DNA of 64,000 bases from Actinokineospora alba. GTDB lineage: Bacteria; Actinomycetota; Actinomycetes; Mycobacteriales; Pseudonocardiaceae. The position numbers and the translations under genes were made by a program. This document shows, one piece after another, positions 7,414 through 15,608 of the stretch; position 1 is the stretch's first letter, and every line of letters starts with the position of its first letter. The notes below the pieces were generated by a model. It was given only the letters and a program-made list of their open reading frames with translations. It ran no database searches and was not told where the DNA came from. The stretch covers positions 434,001 through 498,000 of the forward strand of contig NZ_SNXU01000001.1 in assembly GCF_004362515.1 (NCBI RefSeq). The letters are read 5' to 3'.

Positions 7414-8892
7414 CTAAGGCACGATCTCCATCTGCGCCATCATCCCGAGCGAGGAGTGCTCCAGGAAGTGGCAGTGGAAGGCGTACTTGCCGAGGTGGCT
7501 GTCGAAGGTGGCCTTGAGCTTGATCTTGTCGCCGGAGTCGAACCAGAAGGTGTCCTTGCGGCCCTGGTAGTCGATTCCGGGCGGGGCGCCGTTGACCTCC
7601 AGCACCTGGAACTGCACCAGGTGCATGTGGAACGTGTGGAAGATGTACTGCGGGTCGGCGTTGGTGACGTTCCAGATCTCCGTGGTGCCGCGCTTCACGA
7701 CGAAGTCGCTGCGCGCCGGGTCCCAAGCGCGCCCGTTGATCAGCCCGGTGGGGAACGGAACCGTGGTCAGGTCGAACGACATCGACACGTCGCGGGTGAC
7801 CGTCGCCGCGGGCAGCACCGGCAGCGGGCGCAGCGTGGCGGGCACGCGGCTGTAGTCCGACGTGGTCCGCGTGACGTCGAAGCGGAGCACCGGTCCGAGC
7901 TTGGCGTCGTTGAGGACCAGCTTGGTGCCGACCGGGTAGCGGGCGAAGTCGATGACGATCTCGACCCGCTCCGCCGAAGAGACCCGCACCGACTTGCGCA
8001 CCACGGGCGCGGGCAGCAGGCCGCCGTCGGTCGCGATCTGGGTCATCTCCTGGTCGGTGCCCAGGGTCAGGTTGAAGGTCCGCTCGGTGCCCGCGTTGAG
8101 CAGCCGGAAGCGGTACTTGCGCGCGTCGACCTCGAAGTACGGCGCGGGCTTTCCGTTGGCCAGCGCGACGTCGCGGTCATTCGGGTTGCCGCCGAAGAGC
8201 AGCTCGCCGTTGGCGTCGAACAGCGCGTCACGGAGCAGGATCGGCACATCGTAGGCGCCACGGGGAAGCCCGAGACGGTCCTCGCTCGGGTCATCGATGA
8301 TGTAGAAGCCGTTGAGACCGCGGTAGACGTGCTCGGCCTCGGTGTGGTGGCTGTGGTCGTGGTACCAGAGCGTGCAGCCCTGCTGGGTGTTCGGGTAGTC
8401 GTACGTGCGCGACTGGCCCGGCTGGATCACGTCCATCGGGTGACCGTCCTGGCTGGCCGGGACGTGCGCGCCGTGGAGGTGCACGTTGGCCGGGCGGTCG
8501 AGCAGGTTGCGGTAGACGATCTTCGTCCGGCGGCCGACCCGCGTGCGGAACGTCGGGCCGGAGAACTTCCCGTTGTAGGTGAACGCCGGGGTGCTGACGC
8601 CGGGCAGGATCTCGACGTCGGCCGGACGGATGTCGACCTGGTAGCAGTCCGTGTCGTACGTGGACGACACCGGGCGCTGCTCGTGCAGCCGCGGCATCGG
8701 CACGGAGAACGGCTCCCCGGCGGCCAGCGGGCGCTTCACCCGGGCGCCGGGCACGGAGCCGATGTGGTGCGGCTGTTGAGCCTGCTGGTGTCCGGTCGCG
8801 TCAGCCGACAGCCCGCGGACGAGATCCGGGACCAGAATTGCCCCACCCGCGACACCGCCGCCTACCACGAGTAACTTTCGTCGGTCCAGCAT
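7414..8892 (-). CDS. Multicopper oxidase (CotA/phenoxazinone-synthase-like), probably exported by Tat
   Basis: Copper oxidase of 492 residues. All four copper-binding segments are present: HLHG (138-141), WYHDHSHH (177-184), HTFHMHL in the C-terminal domain and FHCHFLEHSSLGM near the end. That set gives one blue copper and a trinuclear centre for coupling phenol or aminophenol oxidation to reduction of oxygen. The N-terminus has a twin-arginine pair (DRRKLLVV) followed by a hydrophobic stretch, so export by the Tat route is likely. The ATG at 8892 has GGGGAA upstream. Codon 7 is a rare TTA. A late extracytoplasmic oxidative coupling is the inferred role. Confidence 0.9.
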   Translation of the reverse strand: MLDRRKLLVVGGGVAGGAILVPDLVRGLSADATGHQQAQQPHHIGSVPGARVKRPLAAGEPFSVPMPRLHEQRPVSSTYDTDCYQVDIRPADVEILPGVSTPAFTYNGKFSGPTFRTRVGRRTKIVYRNLLDRPANVHLHGAHVPASQDGHPMDVIQPGQSRTYDYPNTQQGCTLWYHDHSHHTEAEHVYRGLNGFYIIDDPSEDRLGLPRGAYDVPILLRDALFDANGELLFGGNPNDRDVALANGKPAPYFEVDARKYRFRLLNAGTERTFNLTLGTDQEMTQIATDGGLLPAPVVRKSVRVSSAERVEIVIDFARYPVGTKLVLNDAKLGPVLRFDVTRTTSDYSRVPATLRPLPVLPAATVTRDVSMSFDLTTVPFPTGLINGRAWDPARSDFVVKRGTTEIWNVTNADPQYIFHTFHMHLVQFQVLEVNGAPPGIDYQGRKDTFWFDSGDKIKLKATFDSHLGKYAFHCHFLEHSSLGMMAQMEIVP

Positions 8893-9064
8893 GTGTTCCC
8901 CAATCAGTGCAAACGTAAGACGAGCCCGCTTCGGGGATGGTTTCACCGGGTGTCGGCCGCGGTCGCCTCCGAGAGTGCTCTCAGCACCGTGGGCGTGATC
9001 ACGCGCTCCGAACTCGGCATTCTGGACGAAGCGGGATGGCGACCCGGTCATTACCGTCTCGCGT
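8893..9064. promoter_or_regulatory. Divergent promoter region
   Basis: Intergenic stretch of 172 bases between the divergent multicopper oxidase and condensation-enzyme genes; it must hold promoters for both directions. I see no clear -35/-10 pair or long inverted repeat. Confidence 0.5.
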
Positions 9065-10420
9065 ATGACTGAGCAGACGAGCCAAATCCCCTTGTCTTTC
9101 AACCAGACTTTCCTGTGTGCCTTCGACCGCGGCGCCGAGCATGGGGCCTTCGGGGACAAGCACACGCTGTCGTTCGGCTGTCGCCTCAGCGGAGAGGTCG
9201 ACGTCGACGCCTTACAGGGCGCGCTGAACGACGTCGCCGAACGGCACGAGGCGCTGCGCACCGAGATCGTCCGGAGCGACCCCGAGAACCAGCACCAGCT
9301 GGTGCACGCGCCGGGTCCGGTTCCCTTGGTGGTCAGCGACTTCCCGGCCGACGACCCGCGGCCGCGCGACGAGCAGGCCGAGGCGTTCCTCAACGAGCTG
9401 GAGGCCGGTTCGTACAGCGTGGAGCAGTTCCCGCTCGTCTGGGGATTCCTCGGCAGGTTCGACGAGTCCGAATCGGTGCTCGTGGTCACCGTCCACCACA
9501 CGGCCACCGACTCGTGGTCGATGGAGATCATCATGCGGGACCTGGCCGAGTTCTACACCGCGCGCCGCGGCCTGGGTGAGGCGAATCTGCCTGAGCTGCA
9601 CGGGTTCCCGGAGTTCACCGCCTACCAGCTGGAGAGCGCGGGGAGCGAGCCGACCCAGCACGCGTTGGAGCACTGGAAGACCAAGCTCGCGGGGGCCCAG
9701 ATCCTCGCGGTGAAGACGGACCGGCCGTTCGACGAGAACGTGACCAACGAGTACTCGGCGTACCGCTACCGGTTCGACGCGGAGCTGACCGAGACCATGC
9801 TGAAGTTCGCGACGGCCAACCGCAGCACCGCCTTCATGGTGCTGATGGCCGCGTACAACGTGTTGCTGCACAAGCGAACCGGCGCCACCGACATCGTGGT
9901 GCCGACGTTCACCTCCGGCCGCGGCGACGAGCGGTTCATGGCCACCGTCGGTCCGATCTTCAACTACCTGCTGCTGCGCACGGACCTCTCCGGCTGCGCG
10001 TCCTTCCGCGAGGTGCTGGCCAAGACCCGCACCACGTGCTTCGACGCCTACACCAACGACATCCCGTTCGCGCTGGTGGCGAACCAGTCGCCGGAGGTGC
10101 TGGCCCCGTTCCAGGACCCGACGCTGGCGGTGATCGCCTTCGAGGTGCTGCAGACCCCTGCGGACATCACCGACGACCTGATCGGCGACCTCAAGTACAC
10201 CGAGATCCGGCGGCGCCTGCTGCCGCACCCGCTGAGCTCGCACATCCCCAACGGCGCGCTGTGGGCGACCGATGTGCTGCCGTCCGGGGAAATGGTCGGC
10301 AGCCTCAAGTTCGACCTCAACCGGTTCGACGAGGCCACCGTGATCGGGCTCGTCGACGGACTGCGCGAGACCCTGCGCAACGCCGTCACCAACCCGGACG
10401 CGCCGATCGCGAACCTCTAG
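9065..10420 (+). CDS. Stand-alone condensation enzyme (SgcC5-like)
   Basis: NRPS condensation-superfamily protein of 451 residues with no fused adenylation or carrier domain. The active-site motif reads HHTATDS at residues 144-150, so the His-His-x-x-x-Asp core is kept while the usual Gly after Asp is Ser. In C-1027 the free-standing SgcC5 esterifies a carrier-bound beta-tyrosine derivative onto the enediyne core. Here the donor is most likely the acyl group on the NRPS carrier encoded at 15.6 kb. Seen: motif and length. Inferred: donor and ester/amide chemistry. No ribosome binding site precedes the ATG, so the transcript may be leaderless. Codon 50 is a rare TTA. Confidence 0.88.
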   Translation: MTEQTSQIPLSFNQTFLCAFDRGAEHGAFGDKHTLSFGCRLSGEVDVDALQGALNDVAERHEALRTEIVRSDPENQHQLVHAPGPVPLVVSDFPADDPRPRDEQAEAFLNELEAGSYSVEQFPLVWGFLGRFDESESVLVVTVHHTATDSWSMEIIMRDLAEFYTARRGLGEANLPELHGFPEFTAYQLESAGSEPTQHALEHWKTKLAGAQILAVKTDRPFDENVTNEYSAYRYRFDAELTETMLKFATANRSTAFMVLMAAYNVLLHKRTGATDIVVPTFTSGRGDERFMATVGPIFNYLLLRTDLSGCASFREVLAKTRTTCFDAYTNDIPFALVANQSPEVLAPFQDPTLAVIAFEVLQTPADITDDLIGDLKYTEIRRRLLPHPLSSHIPNGALWATDVLPSGEMVGSLKFDLNRFDEATVIGLVDGLRETLRNAVTNPDAPIANL

Positions 10421-10508
10421 GTCCTGTCACGCACGCCGGGAGATGTGTCCGACCGCCGCCGCGTGTGAGTCTGTACAAGCCGCCAGCCGATAATAGAAGG
10501 GCGCTGCA

Positions 10509-11744
10509 ATGAGTGTCGTCCCAAGTGATCCTCAGAACGTCGTCCAGCTGCCTCCGGAGCCGCACCTGACTCCGCCCGAGGTGATCGCCCGCGCCAAGGC
10601 GATCGCGGCGACTCTGGTCGATCGGCAGGCCGAGACCGAGCAGCGCACGTTCTATGCCCAGGACACGCACGAGAAGTTCGCCGAGGCGGGCTTCTACCGG
10701 CTGCTGGTGCCGCAGAGCTACGGCGGCTACGAGTTCGGCCCGGACACGTTCCTGCGCGTCGCGGTCGAACTCGCCCGCGGCTGCCCGTCGACCGGCTGGA
10801 TGTACCTGTTCGGTGCGGCGCACGCGCTCCCGGTCGCCTCGCTGTTCCAGGCCGAGGCCCAGGACGAGCTGTTCGCCGACGGCGACTTCATCTGTCCCGC
10901 GACGGTCGCGCCCTCGGGCAGCGCCGAGCGGGTCGACGGCGGGTGGAACATCTCCGGGGTCTGGTCCTACAGCTCCGGTTCGCCGTACTCCACGCACTTC
11001 CTGGGCCACACGCTGGTTCCGCAGGGCGAGGGCGAGCCGCCCGCGCCGCTGATGTTCATCGTCCCGCGCAGCTCCTACAAGCGGCTCAACGACTGGGGCG
11101 AGCAGCTCGGCCTGCGCGGCAGCGGCTCGCACAGCGTCCAGCTCGACAACGCCTTCGTGCCGGACCGGTTCACCATCAACGACCACCTGAGCCAGCTGTC
11201 GATCGCGGACGGGACGCCGGGACAGAAGCTGCACCGCAGCACGATGTACGGCGGCGGGCCGCTCAGCTTCATGCTGCTCGAACTCGGCGCGCTGGCCGTG
11301 GGCATCGCCCAGGGCGCGCTGGACGCCTACGAAGAGCTGATGACGAGCCGCACCACGATCTACCCGCCGATCGTGCTCCGCACCGAGGACCCGGACTACC
11401 AGCTCCACTACGGCGAGGCGACCGGGAAGATCAGCGCGGCCTCGGCGGCGTTGTTCGGCGCCGTGCAGCAGTGGAACGACCTGTGCGAGGAGGGCCCGGC
11501 CGCGTTCACCCGCGAGGAGGAGTGGCGGCTGGCCACGATCAGCCGCGAGGTGATCCGGTTGTGCTGGGACGCCGTCGAAGGCGAGCTCTTCCCGACCGCG
11601 GGCTCGTCGGCGATTCGGCACGGCGCGCGGATCGAGCGCGTGTGGCGGGACCTATCCATGCTGCACGGCCACGCGGGCTATGCGATCGCCCTCAAGACCA
11701 TGGCCAACCGCGAACTCGCCAAGGCTCACTTCGGCATCGGCTGA
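10509..11744 (+). CDS. Acyl-CoA-dehydrogenase-fold flavin-dependent monooxygenase, second copy
   Basis: Group D flavin monooxygenase-like protein of 411 residues. It shares with the 6.0-kb gene the LLVPQSYGGYEFG segment, a strand with SGVWSYSSGS and a GLRGSGSHS turn, but the two differ widely elsewhere. The C-terminus ends with an HGHAGYAIALKTM segment, typical of the HsaA/DszC-like group rather than true dehydrogenases. It needs FADH2 from a reductase, presumably the HpaC-like one. GAAGGG lies seven bases before the ATG. It lies between the condensation enzyme and the HpaB-type hydroxylase on the same strand, with short gaps, as one operon. Confidence 0.86.
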   Translation: MSVVPSDPQNVVQLPPEPHLTPPEVIARAKAIAATLVDRQAETEQRTFYAQDTHEKFAEAGFYRLLVPQSYGGYEFGPDTFLRVAVELARGCPSTGWMYLFGAAHALPVASLFQAEAQDELFADGDFICPATVAPSGSAERVDGGWNISGVWSYSSGSPYSTHFLGHTLVPQGEGEPPAPLMFIVPRSSYKRLNDWGEQLGLRGSGSHSVQLDNAFVPDRFTINDHLSQLSIADGTPGQKLHRSTMYGGGPLSFMLLELGALAVGIAQGALDAYEELMTSRTTIYPPIVLRTEDPDYQLHYGEATGKISAASAALFGAVQQWNDLCEEGPAAFTREEEWRLATISREVIRLCWDAVEGELFPTAGSSAIRHGARIERVWRDLSMLHGHAGYAIALKTMANRELAKAHFGIG

Positions 11745-11808
11745 CCGGTCCACCGCGGTTCCCACGGCCAGGAGGGGGTGGGCTGAGCCCCATGGAGGGA
11801 AAAGTCCT

Positions 11809-13386
11809 ATGACCGAGCGCCCGGACAACGCCACCAACACCGAAGCGCCCCGGAAAAGCAAGCCGCTCACCGGTGACGAGTACATCGAGAGCCTGCGCGA
11901 CGATCGCGAGATCTTCATCTACGGGGACCGGGTCAAGGATCTGACCACGCACCCGGCGTTCCGCAATCCGGCACGGATGACCGCGCGGCTCTACGACTCG
12001 CTGCACGACCCGGCGCAGCGCGGCATCATCACCAAGCCGACCGACACCGGCAGCGACGGCTACACGCACAGCTTCTACACCACGCCGAAGTCGGTCGAGG
12101 ATCTCGTCGACGACCAGCGCGCGATCGCCGCGTGGGCGCGGATGAGCTACGGCTGGATGGGCCGCAGCCCCGACTACAAGGCCTCCTTCCTCGGCACGCT
12201 CGGCGCGAACGCGGACTTCTACGAGCCGTTCGCGGACAACGCGCGCCGCTGGTACCGCGAGTCCCAGGAGAAGGTCCTCTACTGGAACCACGCCATCGTG
12301 CATCCCCCGGTGGACCGCAGCCGACCGCCGGACGAGGTGTCGGACGTCTTCATCCACGTGGAGAAGGAGACCGACTCCGGGCTGATCGTCAGCGGCGCCA
12401 AGGTGGTCGCCACCGGCTCCGCGCTCACCCACTACAACTTCATCGCCCACTATGGACTGCCGATCAAGAAGCGCGAGTTCGCTCTGGTCGCGACGGTGCC
12501 GATGAACGCCAAGGGCATGAAGCTGATCTGCAGGCCGTCGTACACGGCCACCGCCGCGGTGATGGGCAGTCCGTTCGACTACCCGCTGTCGTCCCGGTTG
12601 GACGAGAACGACACCATCCTGGTGCTGGACAAGGTGCTCATCCCGTGGGAGAACGTCTTCATCTACGGCGACACCCGCAAGGTCCAGCTGTTCAGCGGCC
12701 GCTCCGGGTTCGTCGAGCGGTTCACCTTCCACGGCTGCACCCGGCTCGCGGTGAAGCTGGAGTTCATCGCGGGCCTGCTGGCGAAGGCGCTGGAGACCAC
12801 CGGCACCATCGACTTCCGCGGCGTGCAGAGCAGGCTGGGTGAGGTTCTGGCCTGGCGCAACCTGTTCTGGGCGTTCTCCGACGCGGCCGCGCGCAATCCG
12901 GTCGTCTGGGAGAACGGTGCGCTGCTCCCCAATCCCGCGTACGGCATGGCCTACCGCTGGTTCATGCAGATCGGCTACCCGCGGATCAGGGAAATCGTGA
13001 TGCAGGACGTGGCCAGCGGGCTGATCTACATCAACTCCAGCGCCGAGGACTTCAAGAACCCGGACGTCCGCCAGTACCTGGACAAGTACCTCCGCGGCTC
13101 GGACGGCGTCACCGCCGTCGAGCGCTCCAAGGTGATGAAGCTGCTGTGGGACGCGGTCGGCACCGAGTTCGGCGGCAGGCACGAGCTCTACGAGCGCAAC
13201 TACGCGGGCAGCCACGAGAACACCCGCGTGGAGCTGCTCTCCGCGCAGGTCGCGAACGGCGAGATGGACGGGTACAAGGCCTTCGTCGACCAGTGCCTGA
13301 GCGAGTACGACCTGGACGGCTGGACGGTGCCGGACCTGTCGTCCTTCGAGGACCTCAAGCATCTGCGGAACAACATCAATGGGTGA
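11809..13386 (+). CDS. HpaB-type FADH2-dependent phenol 3-hydroxylase (SgcC-like)
   Basis: Large component of a two-component phenol hydroxylase, 525 residues, close to the family length. N-terminal landmarks (LTGDEYIESLRDDREI, GDRVKDLTTHPAF) and the later TGSALTHYNF segment match 4-hydroxyphenylacetate 3-hydroxylases. Family members add a hydroxyl ortho to a phenol; the C-1027 homologue SgcC acts on a carrier-bound beta-tyrosine derivative. Here a carrier-bound 4-hydroxymandelyl group is the likely substrate, giving a catechol. The ATG at 11809 follows GGAGGG; the open frame before it is the end of the upstream gene's spacer. Reduced flavin probably comes from the 4.4-kb reductase. Confidence 0.92.
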   Translation: MTERPDNATNTEAPRKSKPLTGDEYIESLRDDREIFIYGDRVKDLTTHPAFRNPARMTARLYDSLHDPAQRGIITKPTDTGSDGYTHSFYTTPKSVEDLVDDQRAIAAWARMSYGWMGRSPDYKASFLGTLGANADFYEPFADNARRWYRESQEKVLYWNHAIVHPPVDRSRPPDEVSDVFIHVEKETDSGLIVSGAKVVATGSALTHYNFIAHYGLPIKKREFALVATVPMNAKGMKLICRPSYTATAAVMGSPFDYPLSSRLDENDTILVLDKVLIPWENVFIYGDTRKVQLFSGRSGFVERFTFHGCTRLAVKLEFIAGLLAKALETTGTIDFRGVQSRLGEVLAWRNLFWAFSDAAARNPVVWENGALLPNPAYGMAYRWFMQIGYPRIREIVMQDVASGLIYINSSAEDFKNPDVRQYLDKYLRGSDGVTAVERSKVMKLLWDAVGTEFGGRHELYERNYAGSHENTRVELLSAQVANGEMDGYKAFVDQCLSEYDLDGWTVPDLSSFEDLKHLRNNING

Positions 13387-13406
13387 GTAAGGCAGTAACG
13401 CGGGGT

Positions 13407-13450
13407 CCACGAGACGTCGGCCGGTCAAGACACCGGCCGACGTCTCGTGG
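13407..13450. terminator. Intrinsic terminator, 19-bp stem
   Basis: Perfect 19-base inverted repeat (13407-13425 with 13432-13450) with a 6-base loop, just after the HpaB-type gene. It closes the 9.1-13.4 kb transcript. Confidence 0.85.
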
Positions 13451-13569
13451 TCGGTGCCTGCTCACGCGACGCCGGCGGGGCTGCCAGGTGAGCACGTTCG
13501 AATACGCCACGCTCTGGGGTGGTGTTGGTACGGTGAGTCATCAACCGTCATACGCCCAGGGGAGCAGAG

Positions 13570-14118
13570 TTGCGGAAGATCACCTCAAGCTTGTTCGTGT
13601 CGCTGGACGGCGTCGCCGAAGCGCCGGAGAAGTGGCACCTCGAGTACTTCAATGACGAGATGGGTGCCGTGGTCGGGGCGCACTCGGCGGCCGCAGACAC
13701 CATGTTGCTCGGCCGGGTCACCTACGAGGAGTTCGAGGCGTACTGGTCGGACAAGGCGGGCGACGGTGGCCTCGGCGACTACTTCCGCGATGTCCCCAAG
13801 CTGGTCGCCTCGCGCACGCTCGACTCCGTGGGCTGGGAGAACTCCACGCTGATCAAGGGCAATGTCGCCGAGGAGCTGACCCGGCTCAAGGAGACCGACG
13901 GCAAGAACATCGCCGTCACCGGGAGCATGGGGCTGATCCGCTCGCTGCTCAGCGACGGCGTGCTCGACGAGCTGGAGCTGCTGGTGCACCCGGTCGTCGT
14001 GGGCAACGGCGCGAAGAAGCTGTTCCCGGACGGCGGCGCCGACCAGTTCACGCTCAACCTGGTGAAGTCGACGACGTTCTCGACCGGCGTCGTGCACCTC
14101 GTCTACCAGCCCGCCTGA
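13570..14118 (+). CDS. RibD C-terminal/dihydrofolate-reductase-like reductase
   Basis: Protein of 182 residues in the RibD C-terminal domain family. It starts with the strand RKITSSLFVSLDGVAEAP, has MLLGRVTYEEFE in the first half, an ITGSMGLIRSLL-like nucleotide-binding segment (AVTGSMGLIR) and ends with STGVVHLVY. Such proteins bind NADPH and reduce small substrates; many are stress or general reductases. The TTG start at 13570 is supported by GGGGAG just upstream. It is bounded by terminators on both sides, so it is its own transcription unit and may not be part of the pathway. A second member is at 37.5 kb. Confidence 0.85.
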   Translation: MRKITSSLFVSLDGVAEAPEKWHLEYFNDEMGAVVGAHSAAADTMLLGRVTYEEFEAYWSDKAGDGGLGDYFRDVPKLVASRTLDSVGWENSTLIKGNVAEELTRLKETDGKNIAVTGSMGLIRSLLSDGVLDELELLVHPVVVGNGAKKLFPDGGADQFTLNLVKSTTFSTGVVHLVYQPA

Positions 14119-14153
14119 CCGGGAGTCTCGCCGGTTGAGGGGCTGTCACCGCC

Positions 14154-14195
14154 CCGGTCACGAGGGCAGGCCGTCGGCCCCACCCTCGTGACCGG
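14154..14195. terminator. Bidirectional terminator between convergent genes
   Basis: A 13-base inverted repeat (14154-14166 with 14183-14195) around a 16-base loop, between the RibD-type gene and the convergent hydroxymandelate synthase gene. Confidence 0.7.
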
Positions 14196-14219
14196 AAGCG
14201 ATGATCCGGTCGGCCTGCC

Positions 14220-15302
14220 TCAGGCAGCGGCCGATTCGCCCGCGGCTTCGGGCCCGCCCCGCTGGCGTTCCAGCTCGACGGCCTCATACAGGGAGGCGAT
14301 GTTGCCGCTGCCGAACGTGCGCGCGCCGAGCCGCTCGATCAACTCCATGAAGATGGTGTTCCGGGGATGCACGGACTTGGCGAAGATCTGGTAGAGCTGC
14401 CCGTCGTGGTCTTCGTCGACGAGCACGCTGAACTGCTTCAACTCGTCGACGGTGTAGCGGACCAGCTCGACTCGCTCGGGTAGCAGCCGGTAGTACATGT
14501 CCGGCGCCCCGAGGAACTCAACACCGTTGTTCTGCACGGCTTCGACGGCCGCGACGACGTTGTCCGTGGTGAACGCGATGTGCTGCACGCCCGCGCCGTC
14601 GTGGTCCTTCAGGAAACCGTCGATGTGCCCGGGATCGCGCGACACATCGGGCTCGATCAGCGTGAACGTCACCGATCCCGACTGGCTCTGCACGACCTTC
14701 GTGGTCATCGCCTGGGTGCCGACCTCGACCCGCTCGACGAAGATCAGCTCGAAGTCCAGCACCCGCTGGTAGAACTCGACCGTCGCGTCGAGCGTGCCCG
14801 CCTCGACGCAGACGGCGAAGTGGTCCACCTCGCCCAGGCTGTACGTGCTCGGCCCGGTGCCGACCGGAACGGGGCGCAGGCCCGGCAGCGCGTCGTCGGC
14901 GGCAGCCGCGGCACGCTGCACGAACGTGTGGTTGACGTCGCCGAAGCCCTGAACCGTGGCGGTGATCAGGTCACCGTCCCGGGTGGGCGGTGCGATCGAG
15001 GTCGCCCCGCGCGCGACCGCCTCCTCGTAGGCCGCGGTCGCGTCGGCGGTGCGCAGCGCGATGTCGAAGACGCCGTCGCCGTGCTTGGCCAGGTAGGCGT
15101 TGCCGGGGTGGTCCTCGCCCGGCTCGGTCAGCACCAGGTGGATCTGGTTGCTGCCCAGGGCCACCGTGGCATCGCCCTTCGCGTACACCGAGAAGCCGAA
15201 ACTGTCGGTCCACCAACGCCCGGTCTCGGCAAGGTCGCTGACATAGAACCCGACGTGGTCGAGCACGACGTCATCGAAGGTCCTGTTTGCTGGGGTGGCC
15301 AT
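14220..15302 (-). CDS. hmaS: 4-Hydroxymandelate synthase
   Basis: Non-haem iron dioxygenase of 360 residues that converts 4-hydroxyphenylpyruvate and oxygen to 4-hydroxymandelate and CO2. Two vicinal-oxygen-chelate halves are visible. The metal ligands read His161 (EVDHFAVC), His241 (GVQHIAF) and Glu320 (IFMELIERLG), numbers that match the well-studied Amycolatopsis enzyme. The 360-residue length and the IFMELIERLG wording favour HmaS over HPPD, which shares the fold but makes homogentisate. In glycopeptide clusters HmaS starts hydroxyphenylglycine supply; here the usual HpgT-type aminotransferase is not seen. It is probably the first gene of the operon that continues into MbtH and the NRPS module, although its own ribosome binding site (GGAGATG) lies at the far end. 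Confidence 0.9.
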   Translation of the reverse strand: MATPANRTFDDVVLDHVGFYVSDLAETGRWWTDSFGFSVYAKGDATVALGSNQIHLVLTEPGEDHPGNAYLAKHGDGVFDIALRTADATAAYEEAVARGATSIAPPTRDGDLITATVQGFGDVNHTFVQRAAAAADDALPGLRPVPVGTGPSTYSLGEVDHFAVCVEAGTLDATVEFYQRVLDFELIFVERVEVGTQAMTTKVVQSQSGSVTFTLIEPDVSRDPGHIDGFLKDHDGAGVQHIAFTTDNVVAAVEAVQNNGVEFLGAPDMYYRLLPERVELVRYTVDELKQFSVLVDEDHDGQLYQIFAKSVHPRNTIFMELIERLGARTFGSGNIASLYEAVELERQRGGPEAAGESAAA

Positions 15303-15382
15303 AGAGCATCTCCGTTGGTAGGCGGCGCGCGGTGCGATACGAAGCTAATGGGGTCCAGCGGGTGCCAGGGAACTCGGCGGAC

Positions 15383-15592
15383 TCACGAGTCCACTCGGGC
15401 CGCGACGCTGCGCGGACGCAGATCAGTCCAGTTCGCGTTGACGTACTCGACGCAGGCGTCCCGGGCGGCCGGGCCGTGCACGGCGCTCCAGCCCGCGGGC
15501 ACCTCGGCGAAGTCGGGCCAGAGCGAATGCTGGCCCTCATCGTTGACCAGCACCGAATACGTGCCGTCCTGCGCGTCAAAGGGACTCGTCAT
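15383..15592 (-). CDS. MbtH-like adenylation-domain partner
   Basis: MbtH-family protein of 69 residues. It shows the family's invariant pattern: NDEGQHSLWPDF, then VPAGW, then a Cys and the C-terminal NWTDLRP. MbtH proteins bind the N-terminal part of many NRPS adenylation domains and are needed for solubility or activity. The ATG at 15592 has GGAG seven bases upstream; a GTG one codon earlier is possible. The stop of the NRPS gene lies 16 bases upstream of it, so the two are co-transcribed and this MbtH most likely serves that adenylation domain. Confidence 0.95.
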   Translation of the reverse strand: MTSPFDAQDGTYSVLVNDEGQHSLWPDFAEVPAGWSAVHGPAARDACVEYVNANWTDLRPRSVAARVDS

Positions 15593-15608
15593 CACCGATC
15601 TCCGATTC

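Noticed and set aside
14220..15302. 4-Hydroxyphenylpyruvate dioxygenase (homogentisate formation)
   Set aside because: Length, the wording around Glu320, and the NRPS/MbtH context favour hydroxymandelate synthase; no homogentisate-pathway genes are nearby.
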